Shown here in pieces: positions 8,246-19,700 of a DNA stretch of 64,000 nucleotides. The notes beneath the pieces were generated by a model. It saw nothing but the letters and a program-made list of their open reading frames with translations, was not told the origin of the DNA and made no database searches. The stretch lies in the NCBI GenBank assembly GCA_037139195.1, contig JBAXGW010000006.1, forward strand, positions 1 to 64,000, read 5' to 3'. The DNA comes from JBAXGW01 sp037139195. GTDB lineage: Bacteria > Bacteroidota > Bacteroidia > Bacteroidales > JAHJDW01. The first letter of the stretch is position 1; each line of letters starts with the position of its first letter. Made by a program: the position numbers and the translations under genes.

Positions 8246-11200
8246 ATGAAAAATAAATTACTACATATTATTATTTTACTTTTTTTTATTTTGCTATCAG
8301 AGGTTTCTATAGCAACCGACTACTATATATCTACAACTGGTCTGACAGGTAATACAGGTTTAACAGCAGGTTCGCCTAAAGGAACTTTTGCTCAAGTTTT
8401 TACTGCGTTTAATTTAGGTTCTGGCGACATTATTCATGTTGCAGCTGGAACATATACAGAAAAAGGGATTACAGTTGGTTCAGATGATGAGGGTTTTTCT
8501 ATTGTTGGTGCAGGTATAGCAACAACAATTTTTAGCAGCGATCAAACTGATAGATGGATGTTGTTTAACAATACCAATAATGATAATATTACAATTCAAG
8601 ATTTAACTGTTAAAGATTATAAAGCTGCTTCGGGCGGAGGTATATATTTAATTTCAGGCTGTAATAATATAAGTTTTACAAATATTAAATTCAACAATTG
8701 TGATGCAAACGTAAATTCTTATGACTATGGAGGAGCAGTATATTTTGCTGGTAATACTGCTACAATAACAAATTGCACCTTTACAGGTTGCGATGCTGCC
8801 TCAATGGGAGGAGGTATTGCTGCAAATGGTTCTGCTTCTAACTTGACCATAGATAAATGTGTTTTTTATAGTAATACTGCTATATATGGTTCTGGAATTG
8901 AAATTTTAGCAGCTTCTTGTACTTTAAACTTGAAAAATTCGTTGTTTTATAAAAATACTGTAACCAATATTGGAACCGTTGATATTGAGGCTCTAGCAAC
9001 TGTTTCTATTTATAATTGTACAATAACAGGCAATGTTTCTAGCGGAGGTTCAGCTGCAGGATTTGCTGCTTGGTCTAGTGGAACTTATAATATTGATAAT
9101 ACTATTTCTTACAATAACACAAGCAAGGATTTTTATGAAAATAGTACAACCATAAACTTAATAAATTGCTCATACGGAAGTGCCAGTACAATTACAGTTA
9201 CAGGGTCAAAAACTTCTTGTGTTACAGGGGATCCTTCTTTTACTAATAGCTCTGCGGATGATTACACTATTAGTGCTTGTTCAAATTGTAAAGGAGCTGG
9301 TACTGCTGCTGGTGCTCCTGCAACCGACTTAGCTGGAACGGCTCGTCCTAATCCTCCAAGTATCGGATGTTATGAGGCCTCAAATACTTCAACTTCATAC
9401 GTATGGAATGGAGGAACATCAGGTGCATGGACAACTTCCAGCAATTGGACTCCTAATGGAGTTCCTGGCTCAAGTTGTTTAGATCAAGTAACATTTAATA
9501 CTGGTCAGACTATTACAGTAACAGCTGTCCCAACGTCAACTGTCGCCTCTTTAACAGTAAATACTAATACAAATGTTATGCTTAGAAATACTGTTAGTAG
9601 TACTACTCTTTCTGTTGGAGATGGTTCTGGAGCTGATTTGTCTGTTACAAGCGGTTCAACTCTTATATTAGATTATAATACATCTAATTCTGCCAGCATG
9701 ACATTAGTTTCTGGATCAACTGGTTCTATTGCTGGAACCTTAGCAGTAAATGGAACGGGGACAAACACTGGTGCAACTTATACCTCAACTGGAACTACAA
9801 CTATTTCAGGAACCTACAATCATGCTAGAGATGGTGGAACAATTCCAACCGCCACATGGAGTAGTGGTGCAACTTGTGATATACAAGGAATGACAAATAA
9901 TGCTCCTTCTGATTTAACTCAAACATTTCATCATTTAAAATTCAGTACATCTACATTGGCAACTAAAGTACCACTAGGTGCAATTACAACCAATGGCGAT
10001 TTAACAATTTCTTTGACTTTTTCTGGCTCCAACAATCTTTGTATCACTAATTCTGCAAGTGCTTACACATGGAATATTGGTGGTAATTTAAATTATACTT
10101 CATCTGCAGGAACTTTTAATTTTGCTTGTGCATCTGTTTCTGGAACAGGTTCTCCAAATAATACAGTGAATGTTACTGGTAATTTTGCAATGACAGGTGG
10201 TGCTTCTTTAGACTTTATAAATACAGGTGGCACAGAAACAGGTACAACTCAAACATTAAATGTAGGAGGGAATTTTACTCATTCCGCTGGTACAATAACT
10301 ACATCTAAAGTTCAAACATGTGTTATTAATTTTAATGGAACAAGTACCCAGATTATTGAGTCAACAGGACAAACTAATGCAATTACATTTAAAACAACAC
10401 AAACTGGGGCAAGTGCAAAAGTATTGGTAAACGACGCAAAAACCTTTACATTAGGTTCTTCAAGTACATTTACTGTTCAGAACAATGCAAGTAATAATAC
10501 AGAATTAGAAATTGGAACGGGAACTACTGGTATTTTTAATAATACAAATGCTACTGCTGGATCTTTAACTGTTAATGCAAGTGCGTTAGTAAAAGTATTT
10601 GCTGGAGCTCAGCTTAAAACCTATTCAACTATTACTAATAATGGCTCATTTACTATTGATGGTACTTATGAACACTTAGTAAATGGAGGTACTATTCCAA
10701 CAGCAACTTGGGCTGCTTCCTCTACTTGCTTAATAACAGGTGTTGCAGGGTCTAATGCTGTTTCTGGAATAGGCGGGCAAACATTTGGAAATTTCACATG
10801 GAATTGGACCTCATTAACATCTACTGCGAATGTATCTTTAGCAGTAACAGGAAATGTTGTTGTTCAAGGAAATCTAACATGGACGGGTCATGCATCTGGC
10901 TATTATGTGGCATTTTGGGGAGCTGGAAATCATACATTAGATATTTATGGCGACTTAATTGTTAACAGTGCAAACTCAAATTTAAGATTTCAAAATTCTG
11001 CGGGTGCAGGTGGCGAAACAAATATTATCAATTTAAAAGGAAATTTTAATCATTCTGCTGGAATTATTAATTATGTAAACTCAAGTTCATTTTTAGCCTT
11101 TAATTTTAATGGAACATCTCAACAAACTTTCACCTCTACTGGAACTCTAACAAATACACACACCAACTGGACTGTTAATAGTGGCGCAACACTTCTTTTA

Positions 11201-14200
11201 GCTAGCGATTTACCTGTTGCTGCAAGTAGAACAGCAACTATAACAGGAACCTTGATTTGTGGTACTGGGGCAGCGCAGAAAAATGTTACTGGTGGTGGTT
11301 CTTTTGTTTTAAGTAATGCAAGCACAGCAACACTGAAAATCACAAATTCAACAGATGGAATAACATCAGCTGTTGGAACTGCTACTGGTAACATTAGAAC
11401 AACAACAGCTCGAACATTTAATACAGGGGCAAATTACTATTACATGGGAAATGCCGCTCAAATTTCTGGAACAGGTTTGCCTGCAACAGTTAATAATTTA
11501 ACTATTGATAATACCTCTGGAGTTACACTCACATCTGCGGTAACTGTTGCAGGGATCTTAGCCTTAACAAATGGAATTTTAACTAGCGGAACAACTCCTT
11601 TAGTTTATGTGTCAAACACCTCAACAAGCGCCATTACAGGTGCTTCTTCTTCAAACTATGTTGATGGTCCTTTGAAGTGGCTAATGTCCAATACTTTTGG
11701 AGATACTTATATTTTCCCAATTGGAAAAGGTGGAAGTTATTATCCGTTCACAATTTCTAGTCATACTAGCACTTCACAAGCTCCTACAGTTGAAGTGTTC
11801 AATTCTGGGTCAGGTGGTTCTGGTATGTTGCTTAGTTCAACTGAATATTGGAAAGTAATATATTCTGCAGGTGCTATGTCTGCTGGAATTGTGAAACTAG
11901 AACGCCCAACTGCAATTACAGGTTATTCTGTTGTTGGTAGGTGTGCAACTGGTGCAACAGGATCTTACTCTACTTTAGGTGGTTCAATAAGTGGAAATTC
12001 TATAACATCTACTTCTTCTGTTGGAACTGTTACTGGAAATACAGAATATTATGCTATGGCTGCGCCTTGTCCTAGTTATAGTGGAACAATTACAGTTGGT
12101 CCAACTGGAACGTTTACTGATTTAACTCAAGCTATAATAAATTTAACAAATTGTGGTTATACAGGAAATATTGTTCTTGAACTTCAGTCGAACTATTCAT
12201 GTGCTTCAGAAACATTTCCAATTACATTTGCTTCCACTATAGGTTCAAGTGCGGCTAAAACTATAACGGTTAGACCTGCTACTGGTGCAAATGGACTTTC
12301 AATTACTTCATCAAACACAACAGGAACTTTATTGTTTAATGGTGCCGATTATATTTATTTTGATGGAAGTCCGGGTGCTTTAAGAACTATGTCGAATGCT
12401 AATAATTTAAGTATAATTAATACATACAACACTAGTTCTGCTGCTTATGCAGTAAAATATGTTGGTGATGCAACTTATAACAAATTAGAATATTGTAATG
12501 TTAGAAGTAATGCTTCTACAGCTACTAGCGGAACAATATGGTTTAGTACTGGATCTTCAACCGGAAATGAATTTAATGAGGTTAATTACTGTGAAATATA
12601 TAAAGAAACAGCAACTCCAACTAATGCTATTTATGCACTAGGAGATGCTACTGTTAATAATAATATTACAATTGATCATAATTATATTTACGACTTTTTT
12701 AGTGCTAGTTTTGCTTCAAATGGCATGTTGTTAAGTGACTACAACACTGATTGGAGCATTACAAATAATAAATTTTATCAAACAGCAACAAGAACCCAAA
12801 CTTCTTCAGTTCAACATAGTGCTGTTTTTATTACTTATACACTAAGTGCAGGAAGTTCGTTTTTAGTTAATGGAAATACAATTGGCTACAGCGCTTCCAA
12901 TTCTACAGGAACATATACTTTTGTTGGAAACAGCTCTGCTGGCTCTCGTTTTATCCCAATTTATTTAAAAGTTGGCACAACTGCTTCTACTGTGAAATCT
13001 AATACAATTACTAATATAACAATAAGTGTAGCAACTAATAGTGTAAATCAGGCTTTGCCTGGAACTTTTGCTGGAATTGCTGTTTTGGCGGGAGCTGTTA
13101 ACATTGGCGCAACTGGCGAACCTAATACAATTGGCTCAACTTCTGGTACAGGAGCTATAACTTATTATTCTGGAACTTCAGGAAATTATTGGTATGGTAT
13201 TTATTCTAACTCTACTTCAACTGTTGATATTAGTTATAATAATATTGGAGGAATAGCCACTCATGCTTCAACTGGCGCTACTATAAATTATTTGTTTTAT
13301 GGCATTTACACTCATTCTACAAATTCTGGGGCAACAACAATTTCATACAATAATATAGGAAGCTCTACTCAGTCAAATTCAATATCAATTGGTGTTAATG
13401 GAACTACTACTTCTGGTGTTTGTAGTTTGTACGGAATTTACAATAGATCAACTGGAACCGCTACAATTACATATAATGCTATTGAAAATTTAACAGTTTA
13501 TGGAACAGGGGCTTCGAAAATATATGGAATTTCAAACGAAGCCAGTGCTGCTACTTCTAGTATAAGCAATAATACACTTTCAACTTTTGCAACTCAATCA
13601 ACTGGTACGTCTGTATCTGCTACAATAACCGCTATCTTAAATATAGCAGCTGCTACAATAGGCATTTCTAATAACTCAATCACTTCAATGACATTGCATA
13701 ATGGTTATTTCACAGGGATAATTGATAATGCAGCTGCATCTGGAACTCATACCATTTCATCGAATACTATAGGATCTGCCTCTGCTGATAATATTAGTAT
13801 TTCTACAGCAGCTGCTGGAACTCATTATGGTATTTATATTCAAAGTACTGGAACCTATTCAATCACAAATAATACAATACAAAATATTACATCATCAGGA
13901 AATCCTGGTGCTGCACTCAGTATGTATGGAATAAATTGTCTTAGTACAGGTGCATATACAGTTACAAGTAATACAATTAAAAATATAAAAATCACAAGCA
14001 CTGCTGATTGGAGCAATATAGTGTGCGGAATTTATTTTGCATACAGTGGTGGTTATGCTAATTCTAGTACTACTTGTAATAAAAACAGAATTGTAAATTT
14101 GGTTAATGCTGCTACGAGAGGGTCTAACTTTCCAAGTATTTATGGCATTTCTTATAATGGATATGGATCAGGAACGCATCCATTAACAAATAATTTTGTG

Positions 14201-16483
14201 CTTATTGATAATGAAAGCAATACAAATTCAGTAACTATTGTTGGTATTAATCCAGGCGTTCATGGTACAGGTCCCACAGTTTACATGTACTATAATACGG
14301 TTGTTATTGGTGGAAGTGATGTTGGAGCTGGAAACACTGCAATTTGGGCTTATTGTACTGATGTATCTGGTACTTATGCTGCTTTGTATGTGAAAAATAA
14401 TATTTTCAAAAATACCAGAACTTCAACAAATAATTCAGCAAGAACAACAATTGTAAAATACAATTCTACTTCAAATTATTATAATTCACCTTCTTATGCT
14501 GCTCCATTTGTTTCTAATTATGGTTGGGCTACAAATGCTTCCTATTATACAACTACAAATGGAGGAACAAATACAACAGCAAATGCATGGCGTGGACTAT
14601 CAATTTGTTCAGGAGAAACTAATAATGATAACTCTTCTACAATAACAATTAATACTGATGCATCCTTAAGCACTGCTGATTTAGTAACGGTATATACTGC
14701 TGCTGATGTTCATACAGTTGTAACTGATGATATTAATGGAACTATTGCTTTAAGAAATACAACCCCATATACAAATACGCATAGAGGATGTTACGAAGGT
14801 CCAATTCAATATTATTGGGTTGGTGGCTCTGGAAATTGGAGTAATTATACTACGCACTGGTCTAATTCATCTGGAGGTGCTCCAAATGCAAGCACTGTTC
14901 CAACCTCGGCAGACGATGTTCATTTTGATGCAAGTTCAGGAGGCGGCACTGCTACTATTGATGCTACTGCATATTGTAATAATTTTATTGGCACGGGATA
15001 CGCAGGCATTCTTGCAATAGGAGCTAATACAATAAACGTAAGTGGATATGCAACAATGCCTCATACATGTACAATTTCTACTGGAATTTTAAATGTTGAT
15101 GGAAACTTTGATGCTACTGGTGGAACAATCACTGCTAGTGGCGCAGCTGCTATAAACCTTGCAGGTTCAACTATTACTAGCCTTGGCACATTCAACTATT
15201 CTACAAGCACAGTAACATTAGATGGTTCTGCTCAATCATTTCCAGCTTCTACTGTTTATAATTTAACTAGTGCAGGTTCTGGAACAAAAACATTGGCAGG
15301 GGCTGTTAATGTAAGAAATATACTTAATTTTTCAGCGGATACTAAAATTGCAACAGGAGCAAATACTTTAACAATTGGAGTTTCGGGCAGTGCTAATGGA
15401 AGTATAACTGGACAAAGTTCTGTGCGCTATATTATAGCTTATGACAACGCAGGAACAATAGGTAGTTTAAAAAGATATATTACCTCAAATTCAACATATA
15501 TATATCCAATTGGCGACGCAACACATTATACTCCTTTAACGTTTAAGTTAAATAGCAATGCAGGTTTGTCAAGTGCCGATTTAACCGTTTACACTAAGGC
15601 AGAGAAAGTAACTGGGCTTAATGGTTCTATTACAAATTATATAGATAGATTCTGGCGTTATACGCAAACTGGAATGACTACCCCTAATTACGATTTGACA
15701 TTGATTTATGATGCTTCTGATATTCATGCCGGAACTGATGCAAGCAAATTGCTTCCAATAAAGAGAAGTGGCAGCACATGGTACGTGCCAACTTCCTCTA
15801 CTTTATTAACTGGTGTTACAGTTGAAGGAACTTCTACTGGAACCGATTTTACTACAAATACTTTAAAATGGAACGGACTTTCTACTTTTAGCGATGCTGG
15901 TGGGGCAGGCGACCAAAGTGCATCGTTACCTGTAAGTTTGTTATCATTTAATGCAGAATGTAATGAATATACTGCTGAGTTAGAATGGAAAACAGCATCA
16001 GAGTTGAATAATAATTTCTTTTCAGTTGAGCGAAGTTATGATATGCAACAATGGGTTACTATTGGAAATGTAAACTCAAAAGGTAACTCAAATTCAATTC
16101 AATCATATCAGCTTTCTGATAATACGGTTGATTTTAATTATCAAACAATTTTTTATCGTTTATCTCAAACAGATTTTGATGGTCAATTTGAAGTTTTCAA
16201 TCCAATAGCTTTAAGTTGTAAAGACAAAGAATTATTTGAAATAATATCAGTGGATAAAGATGGCTCTAGTTTATCTATAATATATAATGGAGTGATTGAT
16301 GAAAGTATTAGTATAATGCTTTATACAGTTGCAGGTCAACAGATTTTTAATAAAAATATTATATCCAAAAAAGGAACAAATAAATATTATATCAGAGATA
16401 TTGATTTTAAACCTGGTGTATATATGTTGATGTTAGAAACCTCCGACAAAGTATTGTCCAAGAAGCTTCTTATAAAAGAGTAA
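8246..16483 (+). CDS. Giant T9SS-secreted beta-helix surface protein (2745 residues)
   Basis: Order of parts: a signal peptide (about residues 1-25, ending SIAT); an N-terminal parallel beta-helix shared with both neighbours (to about 370); a long strand-rich region beginning WNGGTSGAWTTSSNWTPNG (about 385-1270) with repeats like GNL.V.G..T.TGTYN; a PbH1-type beta-helix region beginning SYSGTITVGPTGTFTDL (about 1275-2190) with many I.NNTI and YGIY steps; a WVGGSGNWSNYTTHW segment (about 2190); a conserved C-terminal block with a fibronectin-like domain (LPVSLLSFNAEC, about 2560); and a T9SS type A sorting domain. The expected location is the cell surface; adhesion or matrix structure is a guess. 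The start ATG at 8246 (MKNKLLH) is chosen by analogy with the next paralogue; ATG 8234 would add four residues. Confidence 0.85.
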   Translation: MKNKLLHIIILLFFILLSEVSIATDYYISTTGLTGNTGLTAGSPKGTFAQVFTAFNLGSGDIIHVAAGTYTEKGITVGSDDEGFSIVGAGIATTIFSSDQTDRWMLFNNTNNDNITIQDLTVKDYKAASGGGIYLISGCNNISFTNIKFNNCDANVNSYDYGGAVYFAGNTATITNCTFTGCDAASMGGGIAANGSASNLTIDKCVFYSNTAIYGSGIEILAASCTLNLKNSLFYKNTVTNIGTVDIEALATVSIYNCTITGNVSSGGSAAGFAAWSSGTYNIDNTISYNNTSKDFYENSTTINLINCSYGSASTITVTGSKTSCVTGDPSFTNSSADDYTISACSNCKGAGTAAGAPATDLAGTARPNPPSIGCYEASNTSTSYVWNGGTSGAWTTSSNWTPNGVPGSSCLDQVTFNTGQTITVTAVPTSTVASLTVNTNTNVMLRNTVSSTTLSVGDGSGADLSVTSGSTLILDYNTSNSASMTLVSGSTGSIAGTLAVNGTGTNTGATYTSTGTTTISGTYNHARDGGTIPTATWSSGATCDIQGMTNNAPSDLTQTFHHLKFSTSTLATKVPLGAITTNGDLTISLTFSGSNNLCITNSASAYTWNIGGNLNYTSSAGTFNFACASVSGTGSPNNTVNVTGNFAMTGGASLDFINTGGTETGTTQTLNVGGNFTHSAGTITTSKVQTCVINFNGTSTQIIESTGQTNAITFKTTQTGASAKVLVNDAKTFTLGSSSTFTVQNNASNNTELEIGTGTTGIFNNTNATAGSLTVNASALVKVFAGAQLKTYSTITNNGSFTIDGTYEHLVNGGTIPTATWAASSTCLITGVAGSNAVSGIGGQTFGNFTWNWTSLTSTANVSLAVTGNVVVQGNLTWTGHASGYYVAFWGAGNHTLDIYGDLIVNSANSNLRFQNSAGAGGETNIINLKGNFNHSAGIINYVNSSSFLAFNFNGTSQQTFTSTGTLTNTHTNWTVNSGATLLLASDLPVAASRTATITGTLICGTGAAQKNVTGGGSFVLSNASTATLKITNSTDGITSAVGTATGNIRTTTARTFNTGANYYYMGNAAQISGTGLPATVNNLTIDNTSGVTLTSAVTVAGILALTNGILTSGTTPLVYVSNTSTSAITGASSSNYVDGPLKWLMSNTFGDTYIFPIGKGGSYYPFTISSHTSTSQAPTVEVFNSGSGGSGMLLSSTEYWKVIYSAGAMSAGIVKLERPTAITGYSVVGRCATGATGSYSTLGGSISGNSITSTSSVGTVTGNTEYYAMAAPCPSYSGTITVGPTGTFTDLTQAIINLTNCGYTGNIVLELQSNYSCASETFPITFASTIGSSAAKTITVRPATGANGLSITSSNTTGTLLFNGADYIYFDGSPGALRTMSNANNLSIINTYNTSSAAYAVKYVGDATYNKLEYCNVRSNASTATSGTIWFSTGSSTGNEFNEVNYCEIYKETATPTNAIYALGDATVNNNITIDHNYIYDFFSASFASNGMLLSDYNTDWSITNNKFYQTATRTQTSSVQHSAVFITYTLSAGSSFLVNGNTIGYSASNSTGTYTFVGNSSAGSRFIPIYLKVGTTASTVKSNTITNITISVATNSVNQALPGTFAGIAVLAGAVNIGATGEPNTIGSTSGTGAITYYSGTSGNYWYGIYSNSTSTVDISYNNIGGIATHASTGATINYLFYGIYTHSTNSGATTISYNNIGSSTQSNSISIGVNGTTTSGVCSLYGIYNRSTGTATITYNAIENLTVYGTGASKIYGISNEASAATSSISNNTLSTFATQSTGTSVSATITAILNIAAATIGISNNSITSMTLHNGYFTGIIDNAAASGTHTISSNTIGSASADNISISTAAAGTHYGIYIQSTGTYSITNNTIQNITSSGNPGAALSMYGINCLSTGAYTVTSNTIKNIKITSTADWSNIVCGIYFAYSGGYANSSTTCNKNRIVNLVNAATRGSNFPSIYGISYNGYGSGTHPLTNNFVLIDNESNTNSVTIVGINPGVHGTGPTVYMYYNTVVIGGSDVGAGNTAIWAYCTDVSGTYAALYVKNNIFKNTRTSTNNSARTTIVKYNSTSNYYNSPSYAAPFVSNYGWATNASYYTTTNGGTNTTANAWRGLSICSGETNNDNSSTITINTDASLSTADLVTVYTAADVHTVVTDDINGTIALRNTTPYTNTHRGCYEGPIQYYWVGGSGNWSNYTTHWSNSSGGAPNASTVPTSADDVHFDASSGGGTATIDATAYCNNFIGTGYAGILAIGANTINVSGYATMPHTCTISTGILNVDGNFDATGGTITASGAAAINLAGSTITSLGTFNYSTSTVTLDGSAQSFPASTVYNLTSAGSGTKTLAGAVNVRNILNFSADTKIATGANTLTIGVSGSANGSITGQSSVRYIIAYDNAGTIGSLKRYITSNSTYIYPIGDATHYTPLTFKLNSNAGLSSADLTVYTKAEKVTGLNGSITNYIDRFWRYTQTGMTTPNYDLTLIYDASDIHAGTDASKLLPIKRSGSTWYVPTSSTLLTGVTVEGTSTGTDFTTNTLKWNGLSTFSDAGGAGDQSASLPVSLLSFNAECNEYTAELEWKTASELNNNFFSVERSYDMQQWVTIGNVNSKGNSNSIQSYQLSDNTVDFNYQTIFYRLSQTDFDGQFEVFNPIALSCKDKELFEIISVDKDGSSLSIIYNGVIDESISIMLYTVAGQQIFNKNIISKKGTNKYYIRDIDFKPGVYMLMLETSDKVLSKKLLIKE

Positions 16484-16690
16484 AATCTTATAGTCGAAAT
16501 ATGCTAATGCAGTATTTGCTTAGTGTTTTATCTTAATTTATCTCCTAATCTTGTTTCTTTATTTTAGTCCTTTTGATTCAAATTAAAAATATTTTTGATG
16601 TATTGTGATTTCATAGAAATAAATTATGAATTTGAATTATTTTAACTTATATTAAGTAAATTATACGATAAAATGCGTTAGATAATATAT

Positions 16691-16698
16691 TATCTTTG
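16691..16698 (+). promoter_or_regulatory. -7 box (TATCTTTG) upstream of the 3521-residue beta-helix gene
   Basis: TATCTTTG within TTATCTTTGTA, the same -7 context as the promoter of the preceding paralogue (8176-8183). A -33 TTG is not obvious. The 294-bp gap 16484-16777 holds nothing else recognisable. Confidence 0.4.
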
Positions 16699-16777
16699 TA
16701 TTATGGTATAATAGTTTTTCAGCACACCACATTTTTTGATTAAATATACCTGTTTCATTTTTTTTGAGATTTTTTTT

Positions 16778-19700
16778 ATGAAAAAACATATACTATATTC
16801 TATATTGTTGATAGTATTGCTATTATTTTATTCTAAAATTAATGCAGCTAACTATTATATTACCACTACTGGTAGTGATGCCGCAACTGGTTTAGTTGGC
16901 TTTCCTAAAGCTACACTTGCTTCTGTTTTTTCTACCTATAATTTGGCAGCTGGCGATATTATTAATATTGCTGCAGGTACTTATACCGAAAAAGATATTA
17001 CCATTGGAACTGACGACGAAGGTTTTACTATTTTAGGTGCTGGTATCGGAAGCACTATTTTTGATAGCGACCAAACAGGACGTTGGCTTATTTTTAATAA
17101 TGCAAATAACGACAATATTACAGTTCAGGGAATTACAGTTAAAGATTATAAAAGTTCTGGAGCTGGCGGAGGGGCTGTTTATATGCTAAGTGGCACTAAT
17201 GGAAATGCTTTTACAAGTATTAGATTTGAAAACTGTGATACACCTGCTGGTTATGATGGTGGGGCTGTTTATTTAGATGGTAATACCATTGCATTTACTG
17301 GATGCACATTTACAGGTTGTGATGCCCCAAATAGTGGAGTTTCTGGTGGTTATGGTGGCGCAATATACATGAGTAACACTGCTGCTGTTACTATTACTAT
17401 ATCTAAATGTATATTTAGTAGTAATTCATCGAGATATGGTTCTGCAATTGGAGCATATACTGGTTCTATGGTGCTTACTATGACAATAACGAATTCTTTG
17501 TTTTATAAAAACAATTCCACTTCTAATGGAACAATATATGTTGAAAGTCCTCGTTGGTCTGCAGTTGATATTATTAATACAACAATAGCTTACAATACTT
17601 CTACTGGAAATGCTGGATATATTTCGTATGCAACATATGCTCAAGCGATGAGCACTTTGACAAACGTACTGGGCTATCAAAATACCGGTTATGATTATTA
17701 TAACATGGGAATTGAGCCAACAATTCCATTAAATAATTGTTATTATGAAACTGTATCGTCTTTTTTTACATCCACTAGTTGTGTTGTCGGCGGCACTCCT
17801 TCTTTTACAGATAATTCAACGGATAATTATACTTTACTCACAGGTTCATCATGTAAAAATACGGGAACAGCATCTGGAGCTCCTTCCGATGATCTTTTAA
17901 GTGCAACTCGCGATGCAACTCCAGATATTGGATGTTATGAATATATTCCAACTACATATTACTCAAAAAATGGAGTTGCTCCAAATTTAATAACTAGTTG
18001 GAATTCCAACAGAGATGGAACTTCTGGAAGTGCACCTACCAATTTTACAACTGGAGAAATATTTGTTGTTCAGGGTACTGCTTCTGGTTATGGTGGCGCA
18101 CATACTATGACAACCAGTGCCACTTGGACAGTTTCTGGGACAGGTTCTAAGGTTGTAATTGAAGGAGGTGGTACTTTACAAGCAGATCACCTAATTACAT
18201 TAGCTGCTGCTACTACTTTTCAAATGGATGCATCAGCAACATATATTCATAATCATACTACTGCTGCTGCTCCAACTTTTGCAGGAACAGAATCTTTCAA
18301 TTCTGCTGCAGTAATCGAGGTGAAAAATTGCCAAACTACTGCTGGTGAAGTGTTAACATGGAGTGCTGCTTGTACTGGAGGATTCCCTAGTATCAACTGG
18401 AACATTACTGCTGGAAACAACACCGCTTACTTATGGTCAGCTACAAGTACCAGCACTATTACAATTAATGGATATTTAACTATTACAAAAACTGGAACAA
18501 GCGGATCTGTTGCATTGGCTTCTAATAAGGATCTTCAGGTGTTGAATGTATCTGGTAATTTTTCTGTTTTAGCTGGCACATTTTATTTGCAATCAACAGC
18601 CACTTCAGTAACTGGAACAATGTCTGTAACAGGGAATATTTCAGTTTCATCAGGAGCCACTTTTGATATATCTCCTGCTGGTACGGGCACAATGAACTTA
18701 AATGTTGGAGGAAATTTTACGGCTGCTGCAAGTTCATTTAAAAGTACTTCTATTGCTGCTACTTTAGTATTTAATAAATCTGGAACTCAAACTTGGAGCG
18801 CTCCTGATAATTATAATATTGCAACTGCCACGATAAATTCAGGTTCTACAGTTCAATTACTTTCGGATTTCAGACTAAGTAAAACTGGGGCTGATTTTGT
18901 TGTTAGCAATGGCGCTACTTTAGTTTTTGGAACAGGAAGTATAGATCAAACAAATAGTTTTAGAGTTAAAGTTAATCCAGGAGGAGCTGGAACTGAAACC
19001 TTTACTGTAGCTGCTGGTGGCACACTTAAAATTACTAGCCCTGACGGTATTGTTGAGTCGCAAACAACTGGAAATGTTTTATCTGGAAGTGGATCTGCAT
19101 CTTATTATTCATGGAATCAAGGTGCTTACTATCATTATATTGGAGATGCCGCACAAACTACTGGAACTGCTTTGCCTACAACATTAACTGCTACTGGAGG
19201 GTTAGTTATTAATAATACTCAAGCAATAAATTCTACTAATACAGGAGTAACACTATCGCAAGCAACTACAGTTTCAACTGGAACTGTTATATTAACCGCA
19301 GGAATTCTAACTACAGGCTCAACTCCATTGCTAACTATTACAAATACATCAACGAGTGCAATTTCTAACGGTTCTGCATCTGCTTATGTTAATGGCCCTA
19401 TAAAATGGACAATGGCTTCAGCTGCTGGAGGCACTGGAGGCACATATATTTTTCCAACGGGTAAAGGAGGGAACTATTACCCATTAACAATTGCTGCAAC
19501 TACCAATACATCTCAAGCACCTACTGTTGAAGCATTTTCTTCTGATTGCTATGGAACACCTCCATCAACTCATCATTTAAGTATGACAGAGTATTGGAAA
19601 GTTATATATTCTGCAGGCGCTATGACTGCTGGAACAGTTAAAATTCAAAGACCATCTGCATTAGGTGGTTTAAATGAAGTTTTAACATGTGCTACATCTA